From Paraburkholderia edwinii (GTDB lineage: Bacteria; Pseudomonadota; Gammaproteobacteria; Burkholderiales; Burkholderiaceae), in the NCBI RefSeq assembly GCF_019428685.1, contig NZ_CP080096.1, forward strand, positions 1,984,001-2,048,000: a DNA stretch of 64,000 bases. Reading direction: 5' to 3'. Both the position numbers and the translations under genes were made by a program. The notes beneath the pieces are model-generated. The model ran no database searches, was not told the origin of the DNA, and was given only the letters and a program-made list of their open reading frames with translations. How positions within the stretch are numbered: position 1 is the stretch's first letter; every line of letters begins with the position of its first letter. This document shows, one piece after another, positions 9,259-18,349 of the stretch.

Positions 9259-10599
9259 TTAATGTGCGGTGTCCGACGGCACGGCGTGTTTCCATCCCGA
9301 TTGCCTGATCGCGCGTTCCTGTGCATCGGGACTGTTGTCGCTGCTGGCCGGCGTCGCGGCGCTGGCTGCGGCGGCGGTGTTGGTGTTCGCGGCTGATGGG
9401 GCGCTGGCGGGTGCAGTGATTGAGGCGTTCGGTGGTGCGCTTGCTTGTGCGCTTGTTGGTGTGCCGGTTTGTGCGCTTGCAGGCGCGGTAATGGTCGCCG
9501 TCGCTGTTGCATTGGCGGGCGCGCTGGACATGCGCGGCAACGGCGGTGGCGGTGCCGAGGCCGTCCAGTCCTTCGATGCGGCCGACGCGGCGGCACCCCA
9601 GTCTTGCGACGACGGCAGACGCACGTTGCTTGCGCCGCGCGGCAGCGGCGCGGCGGTGGGCGCTTGCGTGCCGGTGCCCGCGGCGCCGGCCGTAGCTGGC
9701 TTGGGCGGCTTTGGCGGTGTCAAGGGCGTCCAGCCTGTCGCGAGGATCGCGCGCTCGAGCAGCGATTGAGCATGCAGGCTGCTCGAATCGATCGCGAGCG
9801 CTTCCGATGCCAGGCGCTGCACGCATCCCCATGAGCGCTCGCTTGCGCATCGGTCCGCGCCTTGCAATGCATTGTCACGGCGTTGCTCGCGCGCGGCGAT
9901 GTCGCGTTGCAGGTCGCGCGCGTCGTCGTTGTCGGCTTCGCGCGCCAGCGCGGCGTTGGTCGCGGCCTTCGCGTCGGACAGATTGTTTTGCGCGAGGCTC
10001 GCGCGTGCCGCGCGCAGGCTGTCGGGCACGTCCTTGAATTGCGGCATCACGCGCGCTTTGGGCACGGTCGGTGGCGTGCGCGCATCGGCGCTCCCCGGTT
10101 GCGTCGAGTAGGGCGAAATCGAGCCGCCCGATGAACTGGCGAACTGGTCCTCGGGGGCGGGCTCCGGCTTTTTGTTTTCGCCGAGCAGCAGGTACGCGAC
10201 ATAACCCAGCGCGACGATGAACGCGACGAGCAGTACCCCTTTCGCGATAAACCAGTGCGTCGTGTGCCGGAACGACGACCGGCGCTCGAGCGCGACGTCG
10301 TCGCGGAAGTCGGGTTTGACGGGGGGCAGGTCGGTTGCGGCGGTGTCGCCGGCCGATAGTGAGTCTTGTGTGTCTCGTGGCGCGCGTGCCGCGTGTGCAT
10401 CCGGCGGGATGGGTGAGGGCGAGCCCTGCGCGGTGGGACCAACGGCTCTTAACGTCGTATCCGCGCGCGCGTGCGCGGCCGTTTCGAGGGGACGATCGGT
10501 GCCGCAGTATGGGCAGAAATCGACATGCTGATAGAGCACACCGCCACAGCGCTTACACGGCGTGGGGAAACTCTGGTCACGAGTAATCTGAGCAGACAT
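9259..10599 (-). CDS. Zinc-ribbon, single-pass membrane protein with repeat-like periplasmic part
   Basis: A 446-residue protein of unknown role. Residues 15-32 hold two CxxC pairs (CKRCGG and CPYCG), a zinc ribbon. A charged linker leads to one membrane helix at about 117-139 (WFIAKGVLLVAFIVALGYVAYLLLG). The distal part has a TPR-like helical stretch (SLRAARASLAQNNLSDAKAA, with CASERSWGCVQRLASEALA later) and a long Ala/Pro/Thr/Ser-rich tail. The likely topology is zinc ribbon in the cytoplasm and helical domain in the periplasm. The start ATG at 10599 is next to the zinc ribbon; a start 30 bp upstream is possible. It precedes the TAXI gene, suggesting a shared operon. I cannot name a function. 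Confidence 0.8.
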   Translation of the reverse strand: MSAQITRDQSFPTPCKRCGGVLYQHVDFCPYCGTDRPLETAAHARADTTLRAVGPTAQGSPSPIPPDAHAARAPRDTQDSLSAGDTAATDLPPVKPDFRDDVALERRSSFRHTTHWFIAKGVLLVAFIVALGYVAYLLLGENKKPEPAPEDQFASSSGGSISPYSTQPGSADARTPPTVPKARVMPQFKDVPDSLRAARASLAQNNLSDAKAATNAALAREADNDDARDLQRDIAAREQRRDNALQGADRCASERSWGCVQRLASEALAIDSSSLHAQSLLERAILATGWTPLTPPKPPKPATAGAAGTGTQAPTAAPLPRGASNVRLPSSQDWGAAASAASKDWTASAPPPPLPRMSSAPANATATATITAPASAQTGTPTSAQASAPPNASITAPASAPSAANTNTAAAASAATPASSDNSPDAQERAIRQSGWKHAVPSDTAH

Positions 10600-10945
10600 G
10601 CTGTCGACCCACCGGTATGGCGATGCCATTTCGGCATGCTCAGGATCGTCGTTGAAGCGATCAGCGAGGATACGCGGAACTTACGATCTACATGCGCAGG
10701 GAAGCGGCGGGGCCGGACCGAGCGCAGCCGCTTGAAGAAAATATGGGTGGTTTCCAACAGCGCGTCAATCGCCGTTGTTACCTACCGCACAGATGCGTTG
10801 TCGCACTACCAACTTAGACGATTGCACGAGGGAATTTTTACGGCGCACACATGTTTGCGTACGCCGTTTTTCTAATCATAAGAATAGCTAATCGAGTGAC
10901 GATGACGCATTGGCGAACAATCAGCTGTTTCGCGGATGCGGCGCA
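10600..10945. other. 346-bp region without a recognised gene
   Basis: This lies upstream of the zinc-ribbon/TAXI pair and should carry its promoter. Short open frames exist on both strands, but none has a good ribosome site or a recognisable product. I see no strong palindrome or repeat. Confidence 0.4.
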
Positions 10946-11245
10946 TCAGTGCTTGCGCAGCGGATGATTCTTTATGAGCCGCGCGAGCGCGTATGCAAGG
11001 ATCACCACGCACGCCGCAGTGAGATATACGGTATGCAATGCGCGGGCAAACGACTGAAGATAGGCGCTGCGCAAGGCATCGGGCAGTTGGCGAATCGCAA
11101 CAGGATTGAGCGAGTGCGGCAACGCGGCGCCTGCCAGCAGCGCCGCTTGCAAGCGCGCGTGCCGCTCTTCGTCGACGAAGCCGACTATGCAGGCCGCGCC
11201 GATCACGAGCACGCGTCGCGGCGAATCGTCGACGCGGCGATGCAT
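10946..11245 (-). pseudogene. C-terminal remnant of a DHA2-type MFS drug exporter
   Basis: The 99-codon frame ends in AIRQLPDALRSAYLQSFARAL followed by HTVYLTAACVVILAYALARLI and a basic tail. This resembles the last periplasmic loop and final membrane helix of 14-TM DHA2 exporters, which usually exceed 450 residues. The preceding 40 residues align poorly. An in-frame TAG lies two codons before the first ATG, and the next 90 bp upstream give way to a gene on the other strand, so the rest of the transporter is missing. It is best read as a decayed fragment. A short expressed membrane protein is less likely. Confidence 0.5.
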
Positions 11246-11333
11246 GACCGGCTAGCACCTCACCGCTCGCCGGCGGCAGTATCGTCAGGCAGGAAAGGAT
11301 GATCGATCGTCCGCTTTAGCCAAAGGGAGTGAA

Positions 11334-12038
11334 ATGTTCAGCAACAGCACTGCGATGACAAATGCAGCGGTATCGACAGCGCCACAGGCGAGTGGGCCAC
11401 GTGGTGTCGACGAGGTGATCGAACGCCTGGCCGGTCGCGCTTCTGTCGGGCAACGCAAGTGGGCGCCGGATAACACCGCAAGCAGTGATATCCGGCAACT
11501 CGGTCTGGCTGCCGACCAGATGACGGTTCAACAGAAAACCGCGGTCGAATCGAAGCTCGCGGAAGAACTCAGGCGCAAGCCCGCAAATCCACTCGATGCG
11601 CGGCTACTTCAGGATGTTGTGCACTATGTGCTTCAGTCCGGATCCAGCGGTTCGCCCGATCGATATCTCGCGCAAAAGGCGTTCGACGGACTTGCACTGC
11701 CTTCGCTGAAGCTTCGGGAAACGGGTGAAGCGGAGCCGAACTCGCGTACGTTCAATAGCACTTTGCCGTCGTTCGCTGAAAGCACGTATGACTACGGTCC
11801 GCTCGGGAGAACCTTGTTGTGGCAAGGCGCGTGTCAGCTGTTCAGCGGTCCGGCGCGCGACGAACGCAGCCGCCGGCTGGAGAAGGTCATATTCAGCTTT
11901 CCCAACCCGCCCGAGCCGGGCAAGCCGAAACTCGAAGGTCCGATGGACTTCATCACGGCAGTCGATGCGTTAAACGTGTACGAGCCGGTAGACGTTAATT
12001 CACTGCGTGATCAACAGAATGGCCGTCAGCCCACCTAG
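11334..12038 (+). CDS. Hypothetical protein, unknown family
   Basis: A 234-residue protein that I do not recognise. The ATG at 11334 has a good ribosome site (GGGAG, 5 bp away). The first 25 residues are rich in Ser, Thr, Ala and Asn. The rest looks soluble and helical, with DARLLQDVVHYVLQSGSSG in the middle and GPMDFITAVDALNVYEPVDV near the end. There is no signal peptide and no membrane helix. Codon use is less G/C-biased than in neighbouring operons, and it sits beside a broken MFS gene, which suggests acquired or decaying DNA. The Ser/Thr-rich N-terminus would be compatible with a secreted protein, but no secretion system is nearby and I do not claim one. Confidence 0.6.
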   Translation: MFSNSTAMTNAAVSTAPQASGPRGVDEVIERLAGRASVGQRKWAPDNTASSDIRQLGLAADQMTVQQKTAVESKLAEELRRKPANPLDARLLQDVVHYVLQSGSSGSPDRYLAQKAFDGLALPSLKLRETGEAEPNSRTFNSTLPSFAESTYDYGPLGRTLLWQGACQLFSGPARDERSRRLEKVIFSFPNPPEPGKPKLEGPMDFITAVDALNVYEPVDVNSLRDQQNGRQPT

Positions 12039-12101
12039 TGTGCGCTTCAGCTTAACAGGCAGGCATATCGATGCCGGTCGCGTCTTGCACGCGGCGCTCG
12101 C

Positions 12102-13148
12102 TCATTGCTCAAGCGGCCTGCGCTCCATCTGCGCATCGAGCGTCTGCGAATCGGCCCGCGCATCGCGCGACGCATAGGCAGCATCGCGATACTTCGCCGA
12201 CAGCACACCCCAGCGACGCGCCCATAGCGACGTGACGATCGGCGTCAGCAGCGCGGTCACGACAACCGAGGTCGCAACCAGGGCCGTCGCGGCCGGCGCA
12301 ACCGCCGCATAACGCGGCTCGATACCCGCGATGATCTGCGGCACCGCGACCGCGGCGCCCGCCGTCGAACACGCGCCCACGCCCGCCGTGCCGTTGCCTT
12401 TCGCGAGAAAAATATCGGCGAGCACGAGCGTCGTGCCGGTTACGAGCATGACGCAGACGCCGACCAGAATCCCAAGCAGGCCCGTGTTCGCGATCACCGC
12501 GAAATCGAGGTTGTTGCCGAGCGCGAAAGCGAAGAACGGCACCATCACGGGCACGGCCGAACCAAAGAAGCGTCGCAGTTCGGGATCGAGATTGCCGAGC
12601 GCGAAGCCGATCAGAAACGGCAGCAGCGCGCCGAACAGCGTTGCATACGGAAAGCTCGCGAGGCCCGCAATGCCGAGCGTGACCATCGTCATGAACGGCC
12701 CCGATTCGAGCGACATCAGGCAGAACGCACCGGCTTCCTCTTTGGTGCCGTATTGCTGCATCAGCGCCATATAGAGGCCGCCGTTGGTCTCGTTCATCAC
12801 GCAGATCACGGTCAGCGCGGAGAGGCCCGTGAGGAATCCGGACGTGATGCCGCCCGGCGGGAGGAAGTGCGAGGCGATCACGCCGGCAAGCGCGGCGGTC
12901 GCCACTTTGGTCACGACGAGCACGCCGCTTTTGCGCAGCACGACCGGCGTCGCCTTCAGGCTGATGCTCGCGCCCATACAGAAGAACCAGACGGCGAGAA
13001 TCGGCAGCGTGCCGGTGATCAGCGCATTCGAAAACGAGCCGAGATATTTGCCCGCGTGCGGCGCGAACGTGTGCACGCACGCGCCGAGCAGCAGCGGAAC
13101 CAGCATCAGTCCGCCGGGAATGCGGTCGATCGCTTGCTTGATCTTCAT
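12102..13148 (-). CDS. kdgT: 2-keto-3-deoxygluconate permease
   Basis: A 348-residue carrier with about ten hydrophobic segments, starting [20 protein letters not shown] as KdgT proteins do. Other family blocks are [30 protein letters not shown] and [20 protein letters not shown]. KdgT imports 2-keto-3-deoxygluconate, the intermediate of pectin and uronate breakdown, with protons. It is transcribed away from kduI and shares a 338-bp regulatory gap with it. The tail after the last membrane segment is longer than usual and charged ([17 protein letters not shown]). No kdgK or kdgA is in the window. Confidence 0.93.
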   Translation of the reverse strand: MKIKQAIDRIPGGLMLVPLLLGACVHTFAPHAGKYLGSFSNALITGTLPILAVWFFCMGASISLKATPVVLRKSGVLVVTKVATAALAGVIASHFLPPGGITSGFLTGLSALTVICVMNETNGGLYMALMQQYGTKEEAGAFCLMSLESGPFMTMVTLGIAGLASFPYATLFGALLPFLIGFALGNLDPELRRFFGSAVPVMVPFFAFALGNNLDFAVIANTGLLGILVGVCVMLVTGTTLVLADIFLAKGNGTAGVGACSTAGAAVAVPQIIAGIEPRYAAVAPAATALVATSVVVTALLTPIVTSLWARRWGVLSAKYRDAAYASRDARADSQTLDAQMERRPLEQ

Positions 13149-13486
13149 GCGGAGTGCTCCTCCACGAAACGGGTCGTGCCCGATCGGTTGTTATGGGTTG
13201 CGCCGCCGGGCGTCGTGCGCCCTACGCGATGCTGGACTGCAATTTAGCACCGACATGAAACAGCGTTCTAAAAATATTGGCGTTCCTGCGTCATCGTTTA
13301 CACCTACGTAATGGATGTCTTCGGCATACCCATATTGCATCGGGCATTCACGCGGATTGGATGTGCATAAAGTGGCGTGCTAGAGCGTGAACAATTTCGG
13401 ACCGATGTTCCGAAAATAATCGATTCATGCTCTAATGCGCGGCAGACGGCGCATGCCGCGATCCTTGTTCCGGATGGAGACAACCG
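13149..13486. promoter_or_regulatory. Divergent promoter region between kdgT and kduI
   Basis: This 338-bp gap must drive kdgT to the left and kduI-kduD to the right. It contains an inverted repeat at 13395-13415 about 70 bp before kduI, and a weaker element resembling GAAAC-N3-GTTC near 13258. No coding frame is supported. Confidence 0.5.
13395..13415. promoter_or_regulatory. Inverted repeat upstream of kduI, candidate KdgR operator
   Basis: TTTCGGA and TCCGAAA form a perfect 7-bp inverted repeat with a 7-bp spacer, ending 71 bp before the kduI ATG. IclR-family regulators such as KdgR bind short A/T-flanked palindromes in kdu/kdg promoters. It is therefore a plausible site for the regulator encoded at 15263-16135, but it does not match the enterobacterial KdgR box closely. 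Confidence 0.4.
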
Positions 13487-14323
13487 ATGGACGTTCGCCA
13501 AAGCATCCACAGCGAGCACGCGAAAACGCTCGATACCGCGGGGCTGCGCAAACAGTTTCTCGTCGAAAATATGTTCGAGCCGGATGCGCTGAAGCTCACG
13601 TATAGCCATATCGACCGCATCATCGTCGGCGGCGCGCTGCCGGTGTCGCGGCCGGTCGAGGTGTCGGCGTCGCTCGGCAAGGCGATCGGCGTCAACACTC
13701 TGCTCGAGCGGCGCGAACTCGGCGCGATCAATATCGGCGGCGCCGGATGGGTCGAGGTGGACGGCAAGCGCTTCGAGGTCGGCAACGAAGAAGCGTTGTA
13801 TATCGGGCAGGGCGCGCAGTCGGTCACGTTCGGCAGCGTCGATGCGGCGCGGCCCGCGAAGTTCTATCTGAATTGTGCGCCCGCGCACACGTCGTATCCG
13901 ACCCGCCGCATCACGCTCGCCGAAGCGTCGCCGGAAACCTTGGGCGACCCGAAGACGAGCAATCGCCGCACGATTCACAAGTTCATCGTGCCCGAGGTCG
14001 TACAGACCTGCCAGCTATCGATGGGCATGACAAAGCTCGAGGAAGGCAACCTCTGGAACACGATGCCGTGTCATACGCATGACCGCCGCATGGAGGTGTA
14101 CTTCTACTTCAATCTTGCGGACGACGCGGCGGTCTTTCACATGATGGGCGAGCCGCACGAAACGCGGCACATTCTCGTGCACAACGAACAGGCCGTGATT
14201 TCACCAAGCTGGTCGATTCATTCCGGTGTCGGCACGCGCGCGTACACGTTTATCTGGGGGATGGTCGGCGAGAACCTCGTGTTCAAGGACATGGACCACG
14301 TCGCGGTCGCGGACCTGCGCTAA
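13487..14323 (+). CDS. kduI: 5-dehydro-4-deoxy-D-glucuronate isomerase
   Basis: A 278-residue cupin-fold isomerase, the usual KduI length. It converts 5-keto-4-deoxyuronate from unsaturated uronides to 2,5-diketo-3-deoxygluconate. The zinc site is visible as [16 protein letters not shown] (two His and a Glu) with a further His in [15 protein letters not shown]. The start [20 protein letters not shown] is typical of the family. kduD follows after 27 bp, so the two steps are co-transcribed. Confidence 0.96.
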   Translation: MDVRQSIHSEHAKTLDTAGLRKQFLVENMFEPDALKLTYSHIDRIIVGGALPVSRPVEVSASLGKAIGVNTLLERRELGAINIGGAGWVEVDGKRFEVGNEEALYIGQGAQSVTFGSVDAARPAKFYLNCAPAHTSYPTRRITLAEASPETLGDPKTSNRRTIHKFIVPEVVQTCQLSMGMTKLEEGNLWNTMPCHTHDRRMEVYFYFNLADDAAVFHMMGEPHETRHILVHNEQAVISPSWSIHSGVGTRAYTFIWGMVGENLVFKDMDHVAVADLR

Positions 14324-14350
14324 CGGCGCGGTGAACGGAAGGACACGGAT

Positions 14351-15178
14351 ATGCAGACCGCGCCGCCGGTAACGACGCAGATGAGCACGCCAATCAGCGC
14401 GCCGATGAGCACGCCCATAAGCGCCAGCCTGTTCGATCTGACCGGCAAGGTCGCGATCGTGACGGGCAGCAACACGGGCCTTGGAGCGGGCATGGCAATC
14501 GCGCTCGCGCGGGCCGGCTGCGACATCGTCGGCGTTTATCACAGCGCGCCTGGCGATACGCCGGGCGTGATACGCGAAATCGGGCGGCGCTGTGTCGATG
14601 TGCAGGCGGATCTCGGCACGATCGAACCCGTCGCGCGCATCGTGCGCGAGGCGCTCGACGCGTACGGGCGCATCGATGTGCTGATCAATAACGCGGGCAC
14701 GATTCGCCGCAACGACGCGCTCGATTTCACCGAAGCAGACTGGGACGCGGTAACCGGTGTCAACCTCAAGACCGTGTTCTTTCTCGCCCAGGCCGTCGCG
14801 CGGCAGTTCGTCGTGCAGAAGAGCGGCGGCAAGATTATCAATATCGCGTCGATGCTGTCGTTTCAGGGCGGCGTGCGCGTGTCGTCGTATACGGCCGCGA
14901 AAAGCGGCGTGCTCGGTCTGACACGCCTGCTCGCGAACGAATGGGCCGAACGCGGCATCAATGTCAATGCGATCGCGCCCGGCTATATGGCCACGCGCAA
15001 TACGGAGCCGCTGCGCGACGATACACGCCGCAGCGGCGAAATCCTCGCGCGCATTCCCGCGGGCCGCTGGGGCGCACCCGGCGATCTCGCCGGGCCCGTC
15101 GTGTTTCTGGCTTCTGCCGCATCGGACTACGTGCACGGCCATACGCTTGCCGTCGACGGCGGGTGGCTCGGGCGCTGA
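14351..15178 (+). CDS. kduD: 2-dehydro-3-deoxy-D-gluconate 5-dehydrogenase
   Basis: A 275-residue short-chain dehydrogenase that reduces 2,5-diketo-3-deoxygluconate to 2-keto-3-deoxygluconate, the step after KduI. It has the cofactor motif TGSNTGLGAGMA, the structural NNAG, and the active-site SYTAAKSG (Tyr and Lys). The C-terminus YVHGHTLAVDGGWLGR is typical. It is about 20 residues longer at the N-terminus than usual because of an 8-residue direct repeat (MSTPISAP/MSTPISAS). The ATG at 14351 has a good GGAAGGA site; initiation at the repeat ATGs (14381, 14405) is also conceivable. It is likely cytoplasmic and NAD-dependent. Confidence 0.94.
   Translation: MQTAPPVTTQMSTPISAPMSTPISASLFDLTGKVAIVTGSNTGLGAGMAIALARAGCDIVGVYHSAPGDTPGVIREIGRRCVDVQADLGTIEPVARIVREALDAYGRIDVLINNAGTIRRNDALDFTEADWDAVTGVNLKTVFFLAQAVARQFVVQKSGGKIINIASMLSFQGGVRVSSYTAAKSGVLGLTRLLANEWAERGINVNAIAPGYMATRNTEPLRDDTRRSGEILARIPAGRWGAPGDLAGPVVFLASAASDYVHGHTLAVDGGWLGR
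14381..14428 (+). repeat. Two 24-bp direct repeats at the kduD N-terminus
   Basis: Two near-identical 24-bp units starting at 14381 and 14405 encode MSTPISAP and MSTPISAS just before the conserved dehydrogenase start SLFDLTGKVAIVTG. Each begins with an in-frame ATG, so slippage at this repeat changes only a dispensable leader. Confidence 0.75.
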
Positions 15179-15262
15179 TCTCTTGTATTGGCCTGAATAC
15201 GTCGCGCGCGCATGCAAAAGCGCTATCCTCTCGTTCCAGGGAGAATCAACGGATGATCAAAC

Positions 15263-16135
15263 ATGCGAGTGGCAGCGAGAAAGATTAAAGCCGACGAGAA
15301 AGTCGGCGATATCGCATTGGCCGGCGGCGCGGAACTCGCCGCGGACGGCGGCGGCGAACGCGGCGAATCGGTCGCGGCCGTCAACAAGGTGTTCGCCATC
15401 CTGCAAGCGCTCGGCGCAAATAGCGAAATCGGCATCAGCGAACTGTCGCAGCGTCTCGTGATGTCGAAGAGTACCGTGCACCGCTTCCTGCAGACACTCA
15501 AGAGCCTCGGCTATGTCGCGCAGGAAGAGGACACCGACCGCTATCGTCTGACCATCAAACTGTTCGAACTCGGTTCAAAGGCGCTTGAAAGTGTCGACCT
15601 CGTGCGCGAAGCCGATGTGCAGATGCGCCGTCTTTCGCAACTGACGCGCGAAGCGATTCACCTCGGCGCATTCGACGAAAACAGCATTGTTTATATCCAC
15701 AAGATCGACGCCGACTACGACCTGCGCATGCAATCGCGCATCGGGCGGCGTAATCCGCTCTACAGCACGGCGATCGGCAAGGTGCTGCTTGCGTGGATGG
15801 AACCCGACGAGGCACGCAACGTGCTAGCACAAGTGGTGTTCCGCAAGTCGACGCAGAAGACACTGGCGTCGGCCGAAGCCGTGCTGAGCATTCTGCCGCA
15901 TGTGCGTGAGCAAGGTTACGGCGAGGACAACGAAGAGCAGGAAGAAGGGCTGCAATGCATCGCGGTGCCAGTGTTCGAGCGGTTCGGGCGCGTGATCGCA
16001 GGGCTTTCGATTTCGTTTCCGAGCATGCGTTGCGGCGCCGATACGAAAGCGCATTATGTCGCGTTGCTAAAAGAGGCTGGGCGTGCGATTTCGGCACAAC
16101 TGGGCTATCAGGACAGTGTTCGCGCACCGGATTGA
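15263..16135 (+). CDS. kdgR: IclR-family regulator, KdgR-like
   Basis: A 290-residue IclR regulator. After a 35-residue variable, Gly/Glu-rich leader comes the winged HTH (VNKVFAILQALG, then ISELSQRLVMSKSTVHRFLQ), then the effector domain with GRRNPLYSTAIGKVLLAWM and a C-terminal QEEGLQCIAVPVFERFGRVI. The sequence fits the KdgR subgroup, which represses uronate genes and is released by 2-keto-3-deoxygluconate. It follows kduD by 84 bp on the same strand, so it probably controls kdgT and kduID through the gap at 13149-13486. The gene symbol rests on context and family similarity. Confidence 0.88.
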   Translation: MRVAARKIKADEKVGDIALAGGAELAADGGGERGESVAAVNKVFAILQALGANSEIGISELSQRLVMSKSTVHRFLQTLKSLGYVAQEEDTDRYRLTIKLFELGSKALESVDLVREADVQMRRLSQLTREAIHLGAFDENSIVYIHKIDADYDLRMQSRIGRRNPLYSTAIGKVLLAWMEPDEARNVLAQVVFRKSTQKTLASAEAVLSILPHVREQGYGEDNEEQEEGLQCIAVPVFERFGRVIAGLSISFPSMRCGADTKAHYVALLKEAGRAISAQLGYQDSVRAPD

Positions 16136-16465
16136 GCATTGTGCAGGGTCCGTACGGTCACGCGCGCGCCTTAAAGTTGGGCTAACGTGGCGTCGCCCGC
16201 GTCGCTGCGGTGCATTGCGCAGCAGCGTACACTTCCTTGCAACTCGTCGGACGCAGTTAGGTCAATGGACGGTAGATTGATACGAACCGCACGGCGAACA
16301 GCGAGCCGACGGTTTTGTGCAGGAACGTCGTGTAAATATGCAAGGGTGGTGAAGGTCGTACAGTCTATTCGCTGTCGGCGCTGGCGCGGTGCAAGTGCCT
16401 GACAAGACCACGTCAGAATGCATAAACAGCTGAACAACAGCTGCTTTTTAGGTAACAACGCAAAA
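16136..16465. other. 330-bp region without a recognised gene
   Basis: This lies between the kdgR-like gene and the receiver gene. Short open frames have no ribosome sites. A start codon at 16418 in frame with the receiver gene has no Shine-Dalgarno. No hairpin with a T-run or strong palindrome was found; it may hold the receiver promoter or an unrecognised small RNA. Confidence 0.4.
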
Positions 16466-16876
16466 ATGAACGGTGCATTAAGGCTCGATCAGGCGACGAT
16501 CGTGCTTGTGGAAGACGACCCGCAGAATCGCGAGTCGCTCAAGAGTTTGCTGGAGTCCGAAGGCGCGCATGTGGTGGCGGTGTCGGATGCGGAGGAGGGA
16601 GTCGAAGCGGCGGTGCGTGTGATGCCCGACGCTGTCGTATGCGACATCGACTTGCCTGCGATGGACGGGTTCTATCTGATCCAGCGGTTACGCGATCACG
16701 AGATTCGCGGTGATCACGCGCCCGCGGTGGCGATTGCAATTACCGGCCATACCGACGAAGCCTACCGCTTGCGCAGCATTGGCGAGGGATTCCAACATTT
16801 CATGACGAAGCCGGCCCGTCCCGAGACGCTGGTGACGCTGTTGCACGACGCGATCGGCGCGCGTGCGGCGGGTTAG
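16466..16876 (+). CDS. Stand-alone response-regulator receiver domain
   Basis: A 136-residue single-domain receiver. It shows the acidic pair (VLVEDD), the phospho-acceptor Asp60 in VVCDIDLPAMDGF, the Thr in AIAITGHT and the Lys in FMTKPA. No output domain is attached, so it probably acts by protein contact or as a phosphate relay, as CheY or DivK do. The ATG at 16466 is preferred over one at 16418, which adds residues with no homology (HKQLNNSC). No kinase is adjacent; the nearest is the hybrid kinase at 22737-24686. The REC call is firm, the pathway unknown. Confidence 0.88.
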   Translation: MNGALRLDQATIVLVEDDPQNRESLKSLLESEGAHVVAVSDAEEGVEAAVRVMPDAVVCDIDLPAMDGFYLIQRLRDHEIRGDHAPAVAIAITGHTDEAYRLRSIGEGFQHFMTKPARPETLVTLLHDAIGARAAG

Positions 16877-17025
16877 CTAGCGGACCGCAAGGCGCGCGCG
16901 TTTTCCACGCATTGCCACGCGCTTGCGACGCGTTCCCCACGCGTTTTGGCGCGTGCTCGCGCGCTTATTGCGTGATTTTGTGCCTGTTTTTGTGCCTGAT
17001 TTCGTGCTGCGCGGATCGGCTGGCT

Positions 17026-17601
17026 TCAGTTGCCGGCGGCTTGCGCTGCCTGACATGCTGCGCACAGCCCCTTCAGCTCGATCTCTTCGCCCGCGAGACG
17101 GTAGCCTGCGTGCTCGACCTGCGCGATCAGCGCTTCGCGCAACTTCGGCTGATGCAGTTCAGCGACGCTGCCGCACTGCTGACACACCACGAGCATGCCG
17201 TGCTGGCATTGCGTCAGATCGTGGCAAACCGTGAATGCGTTGATCGACTCGATGCGGTGCACAAGCCCGGCCGCGAGCAGAAAATCCAGTGCGCGATACA
17301 CCGTGGGCGGCGCCGAGCCAGGGTGAATCTGCCGCATGTCGTCGAGCAGCGAATAGGCTTTGGTCGCGCGCCCCGAGTTGAGCAACAGTTCGAGCACCTT
17401 GCGGCGGATCGGCGTGAGCTTTTCGCCGCGCTCGCGGCAATATTCGTCGGCAAGCGCGAGCGCCGCTTCGGCCGAAGCGGGATGGTGATGCCCGGTGTGC
17501 GCGGTATGCCCGGCGTGCCTGGTATGGGCGCGCGCGCGGACGGGCGCCGGTTTTTCGGCGACCGGCTTGTCGGCGGTCGCTAATGCCTTTGCGGTTTTCA
17601 T
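17026..17601 (-). CDS. zur: Fur-family zinc uptake regulator (Zur-like)
   Basis: A 191-residue Fur-family protein of the Zur type. It has the winged helix (LTPIRRKVLELLLNSG, then PPTVYRALDFLLAAGLVHRI) and the two structural CxxC motifs of Zur (CQQC and CAAC). The Fur-type HHDH metal motif is replaced by VCHDLTQCQHGMLVVC. An N-terminal tail at about residues 24-41 is strikingly His-rich (HTRHAGHTAHTGHHH), absent from most Zur proteins, and could bind zinc. The ATG at 17601 is preferred; an in-frame ATG at 17652 would overlap the upstream transferase. It is the last of three same-strand genes after two glutathione transferases. Confidence 0.85.
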   Translation of the reverse strand: MKTAKALATADKPVAEKPAPVRARAHTRHAGHTAHTGHHHPASAEAALALADEYCRERGEKLTPIRRKVLELLLNSGRATKAYSLLDDMRQIHPGSAPPTVYRALDFLLAAGLVHRIESINAFTVCHDLTQCQHGMLVVCQQCGSVAELHQPKLREALIAQVEHAGYRLAGEEIELKGLCAACQAAQAAGN

Positions 17602-17635
17602 GTGCAGATTATAAGGGGCCGGCGCGCGCGCGGAT

Positions 17636-18262
17636 TCAGTCGAGTTTGACATCGAAGCCGCGCTGCACGGCGGGCCGCTCAAACATCATCCGATACCAGC
17701 GGTGCACGTTCGGGTAATCGGCGAGATCGACCTTATGGCGTTCGTGGCGCCACGCCCAGCCGAGAATCGCGAAATCCGCGACCGACAGATCGCCCGCCAC
17801 ATATTCGGTTTTGGCGAGGCGCGTGTCGAGCACCGAATAAAGCCGTCGCGTTTCCGCGGAAAAACGCTTGAATCCGTACGCGCGGTCGCTTTCCGATTGC
17901 AGCGCGGCGAAGTGATGCACCTGCCCCGGCATCGGTCCGAAACCGCCCATCTGCCACATCAGCCATTCGAGCACCGGTACGCGGTCGCGCAGGCTCTTCG
18001 GCAGGAATTTGCCGGTCTTTTCGCCGAGATAAAGCAGGATCGCGCCCGATTCGAACACACTGATCGGCTGCCCGTCCGGACCCTGCGGATCGACGATCGC
18101 CGGAATCTTGTTGTTCGGGCTGATGCGTAGGAATTCTTCCTGGAATTGCGCCTTGTTGCCGATGTCGATCGGCTTGACCGTGTATGGCAGTTCCATTTCC
18201 TCGAGCGCGACGCTGATCTTGCGTCCGTTCGGCGTGGCCCAGGCGTAGAGCGTGATTGTCAT
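17636..18262 (-). CDS. Glutathione S-transferase family protein (YfcG/YghU-like)
   Basis: A 208-residue GST with an N-terminal thioredoxin fold (MTITLYAWATPNGRKISVAL) and a helical C-terminal domain (VADFAILGWAWRHERHKVDL). The N-terminal NGRK and the long IDPQGPDGQPISVFESGAIL-type loop place it with the Nu-class YfcG/YghU group, which reduces disulfides with glutathione. The ATG at 18262 opens the conserved strand; an upstream extension to 18325 lacks homology. It lies 34 bp upstream of zur and 87 bp downstream of a second GST, so the three may share a transcript. Its physiological substrate is unknown. Confidence 0.9.
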   Translation of the reverse strand: MTITLYAWATPNGRKISVALEEMELPYTVKPIDIGNKAQFQEEFLRISPNNKIPAIVDPQGPDGQPISVFESGAILLYLGEKTGKFLPKSLRDRVPVLEWLMWQMGGFGPMPGQVHHFAALQSESDRAYGFKRFSAETRRLYSVLDTRLAKTEYVAGDLSVADFAILGWAWRHERHKVDLADYPNVHRWYRMMFERPAVQRGFDVKLD

Positions 18263-18349
18263 ATCGTGGTGAGGCGGAAGCGATTCGATGTGTGGCCGAT
18301 ATGCGCGTGCTGTTATCTCGGGCACGCGCGGCGGCGCGTCACATCGTCA

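Noticed and set aside
11334..12038. A type III secretion effector
   Set aside because: A Ser/Thr-rich N-terminus alone is weak evidence, and no secretion or chaperone gene is present.
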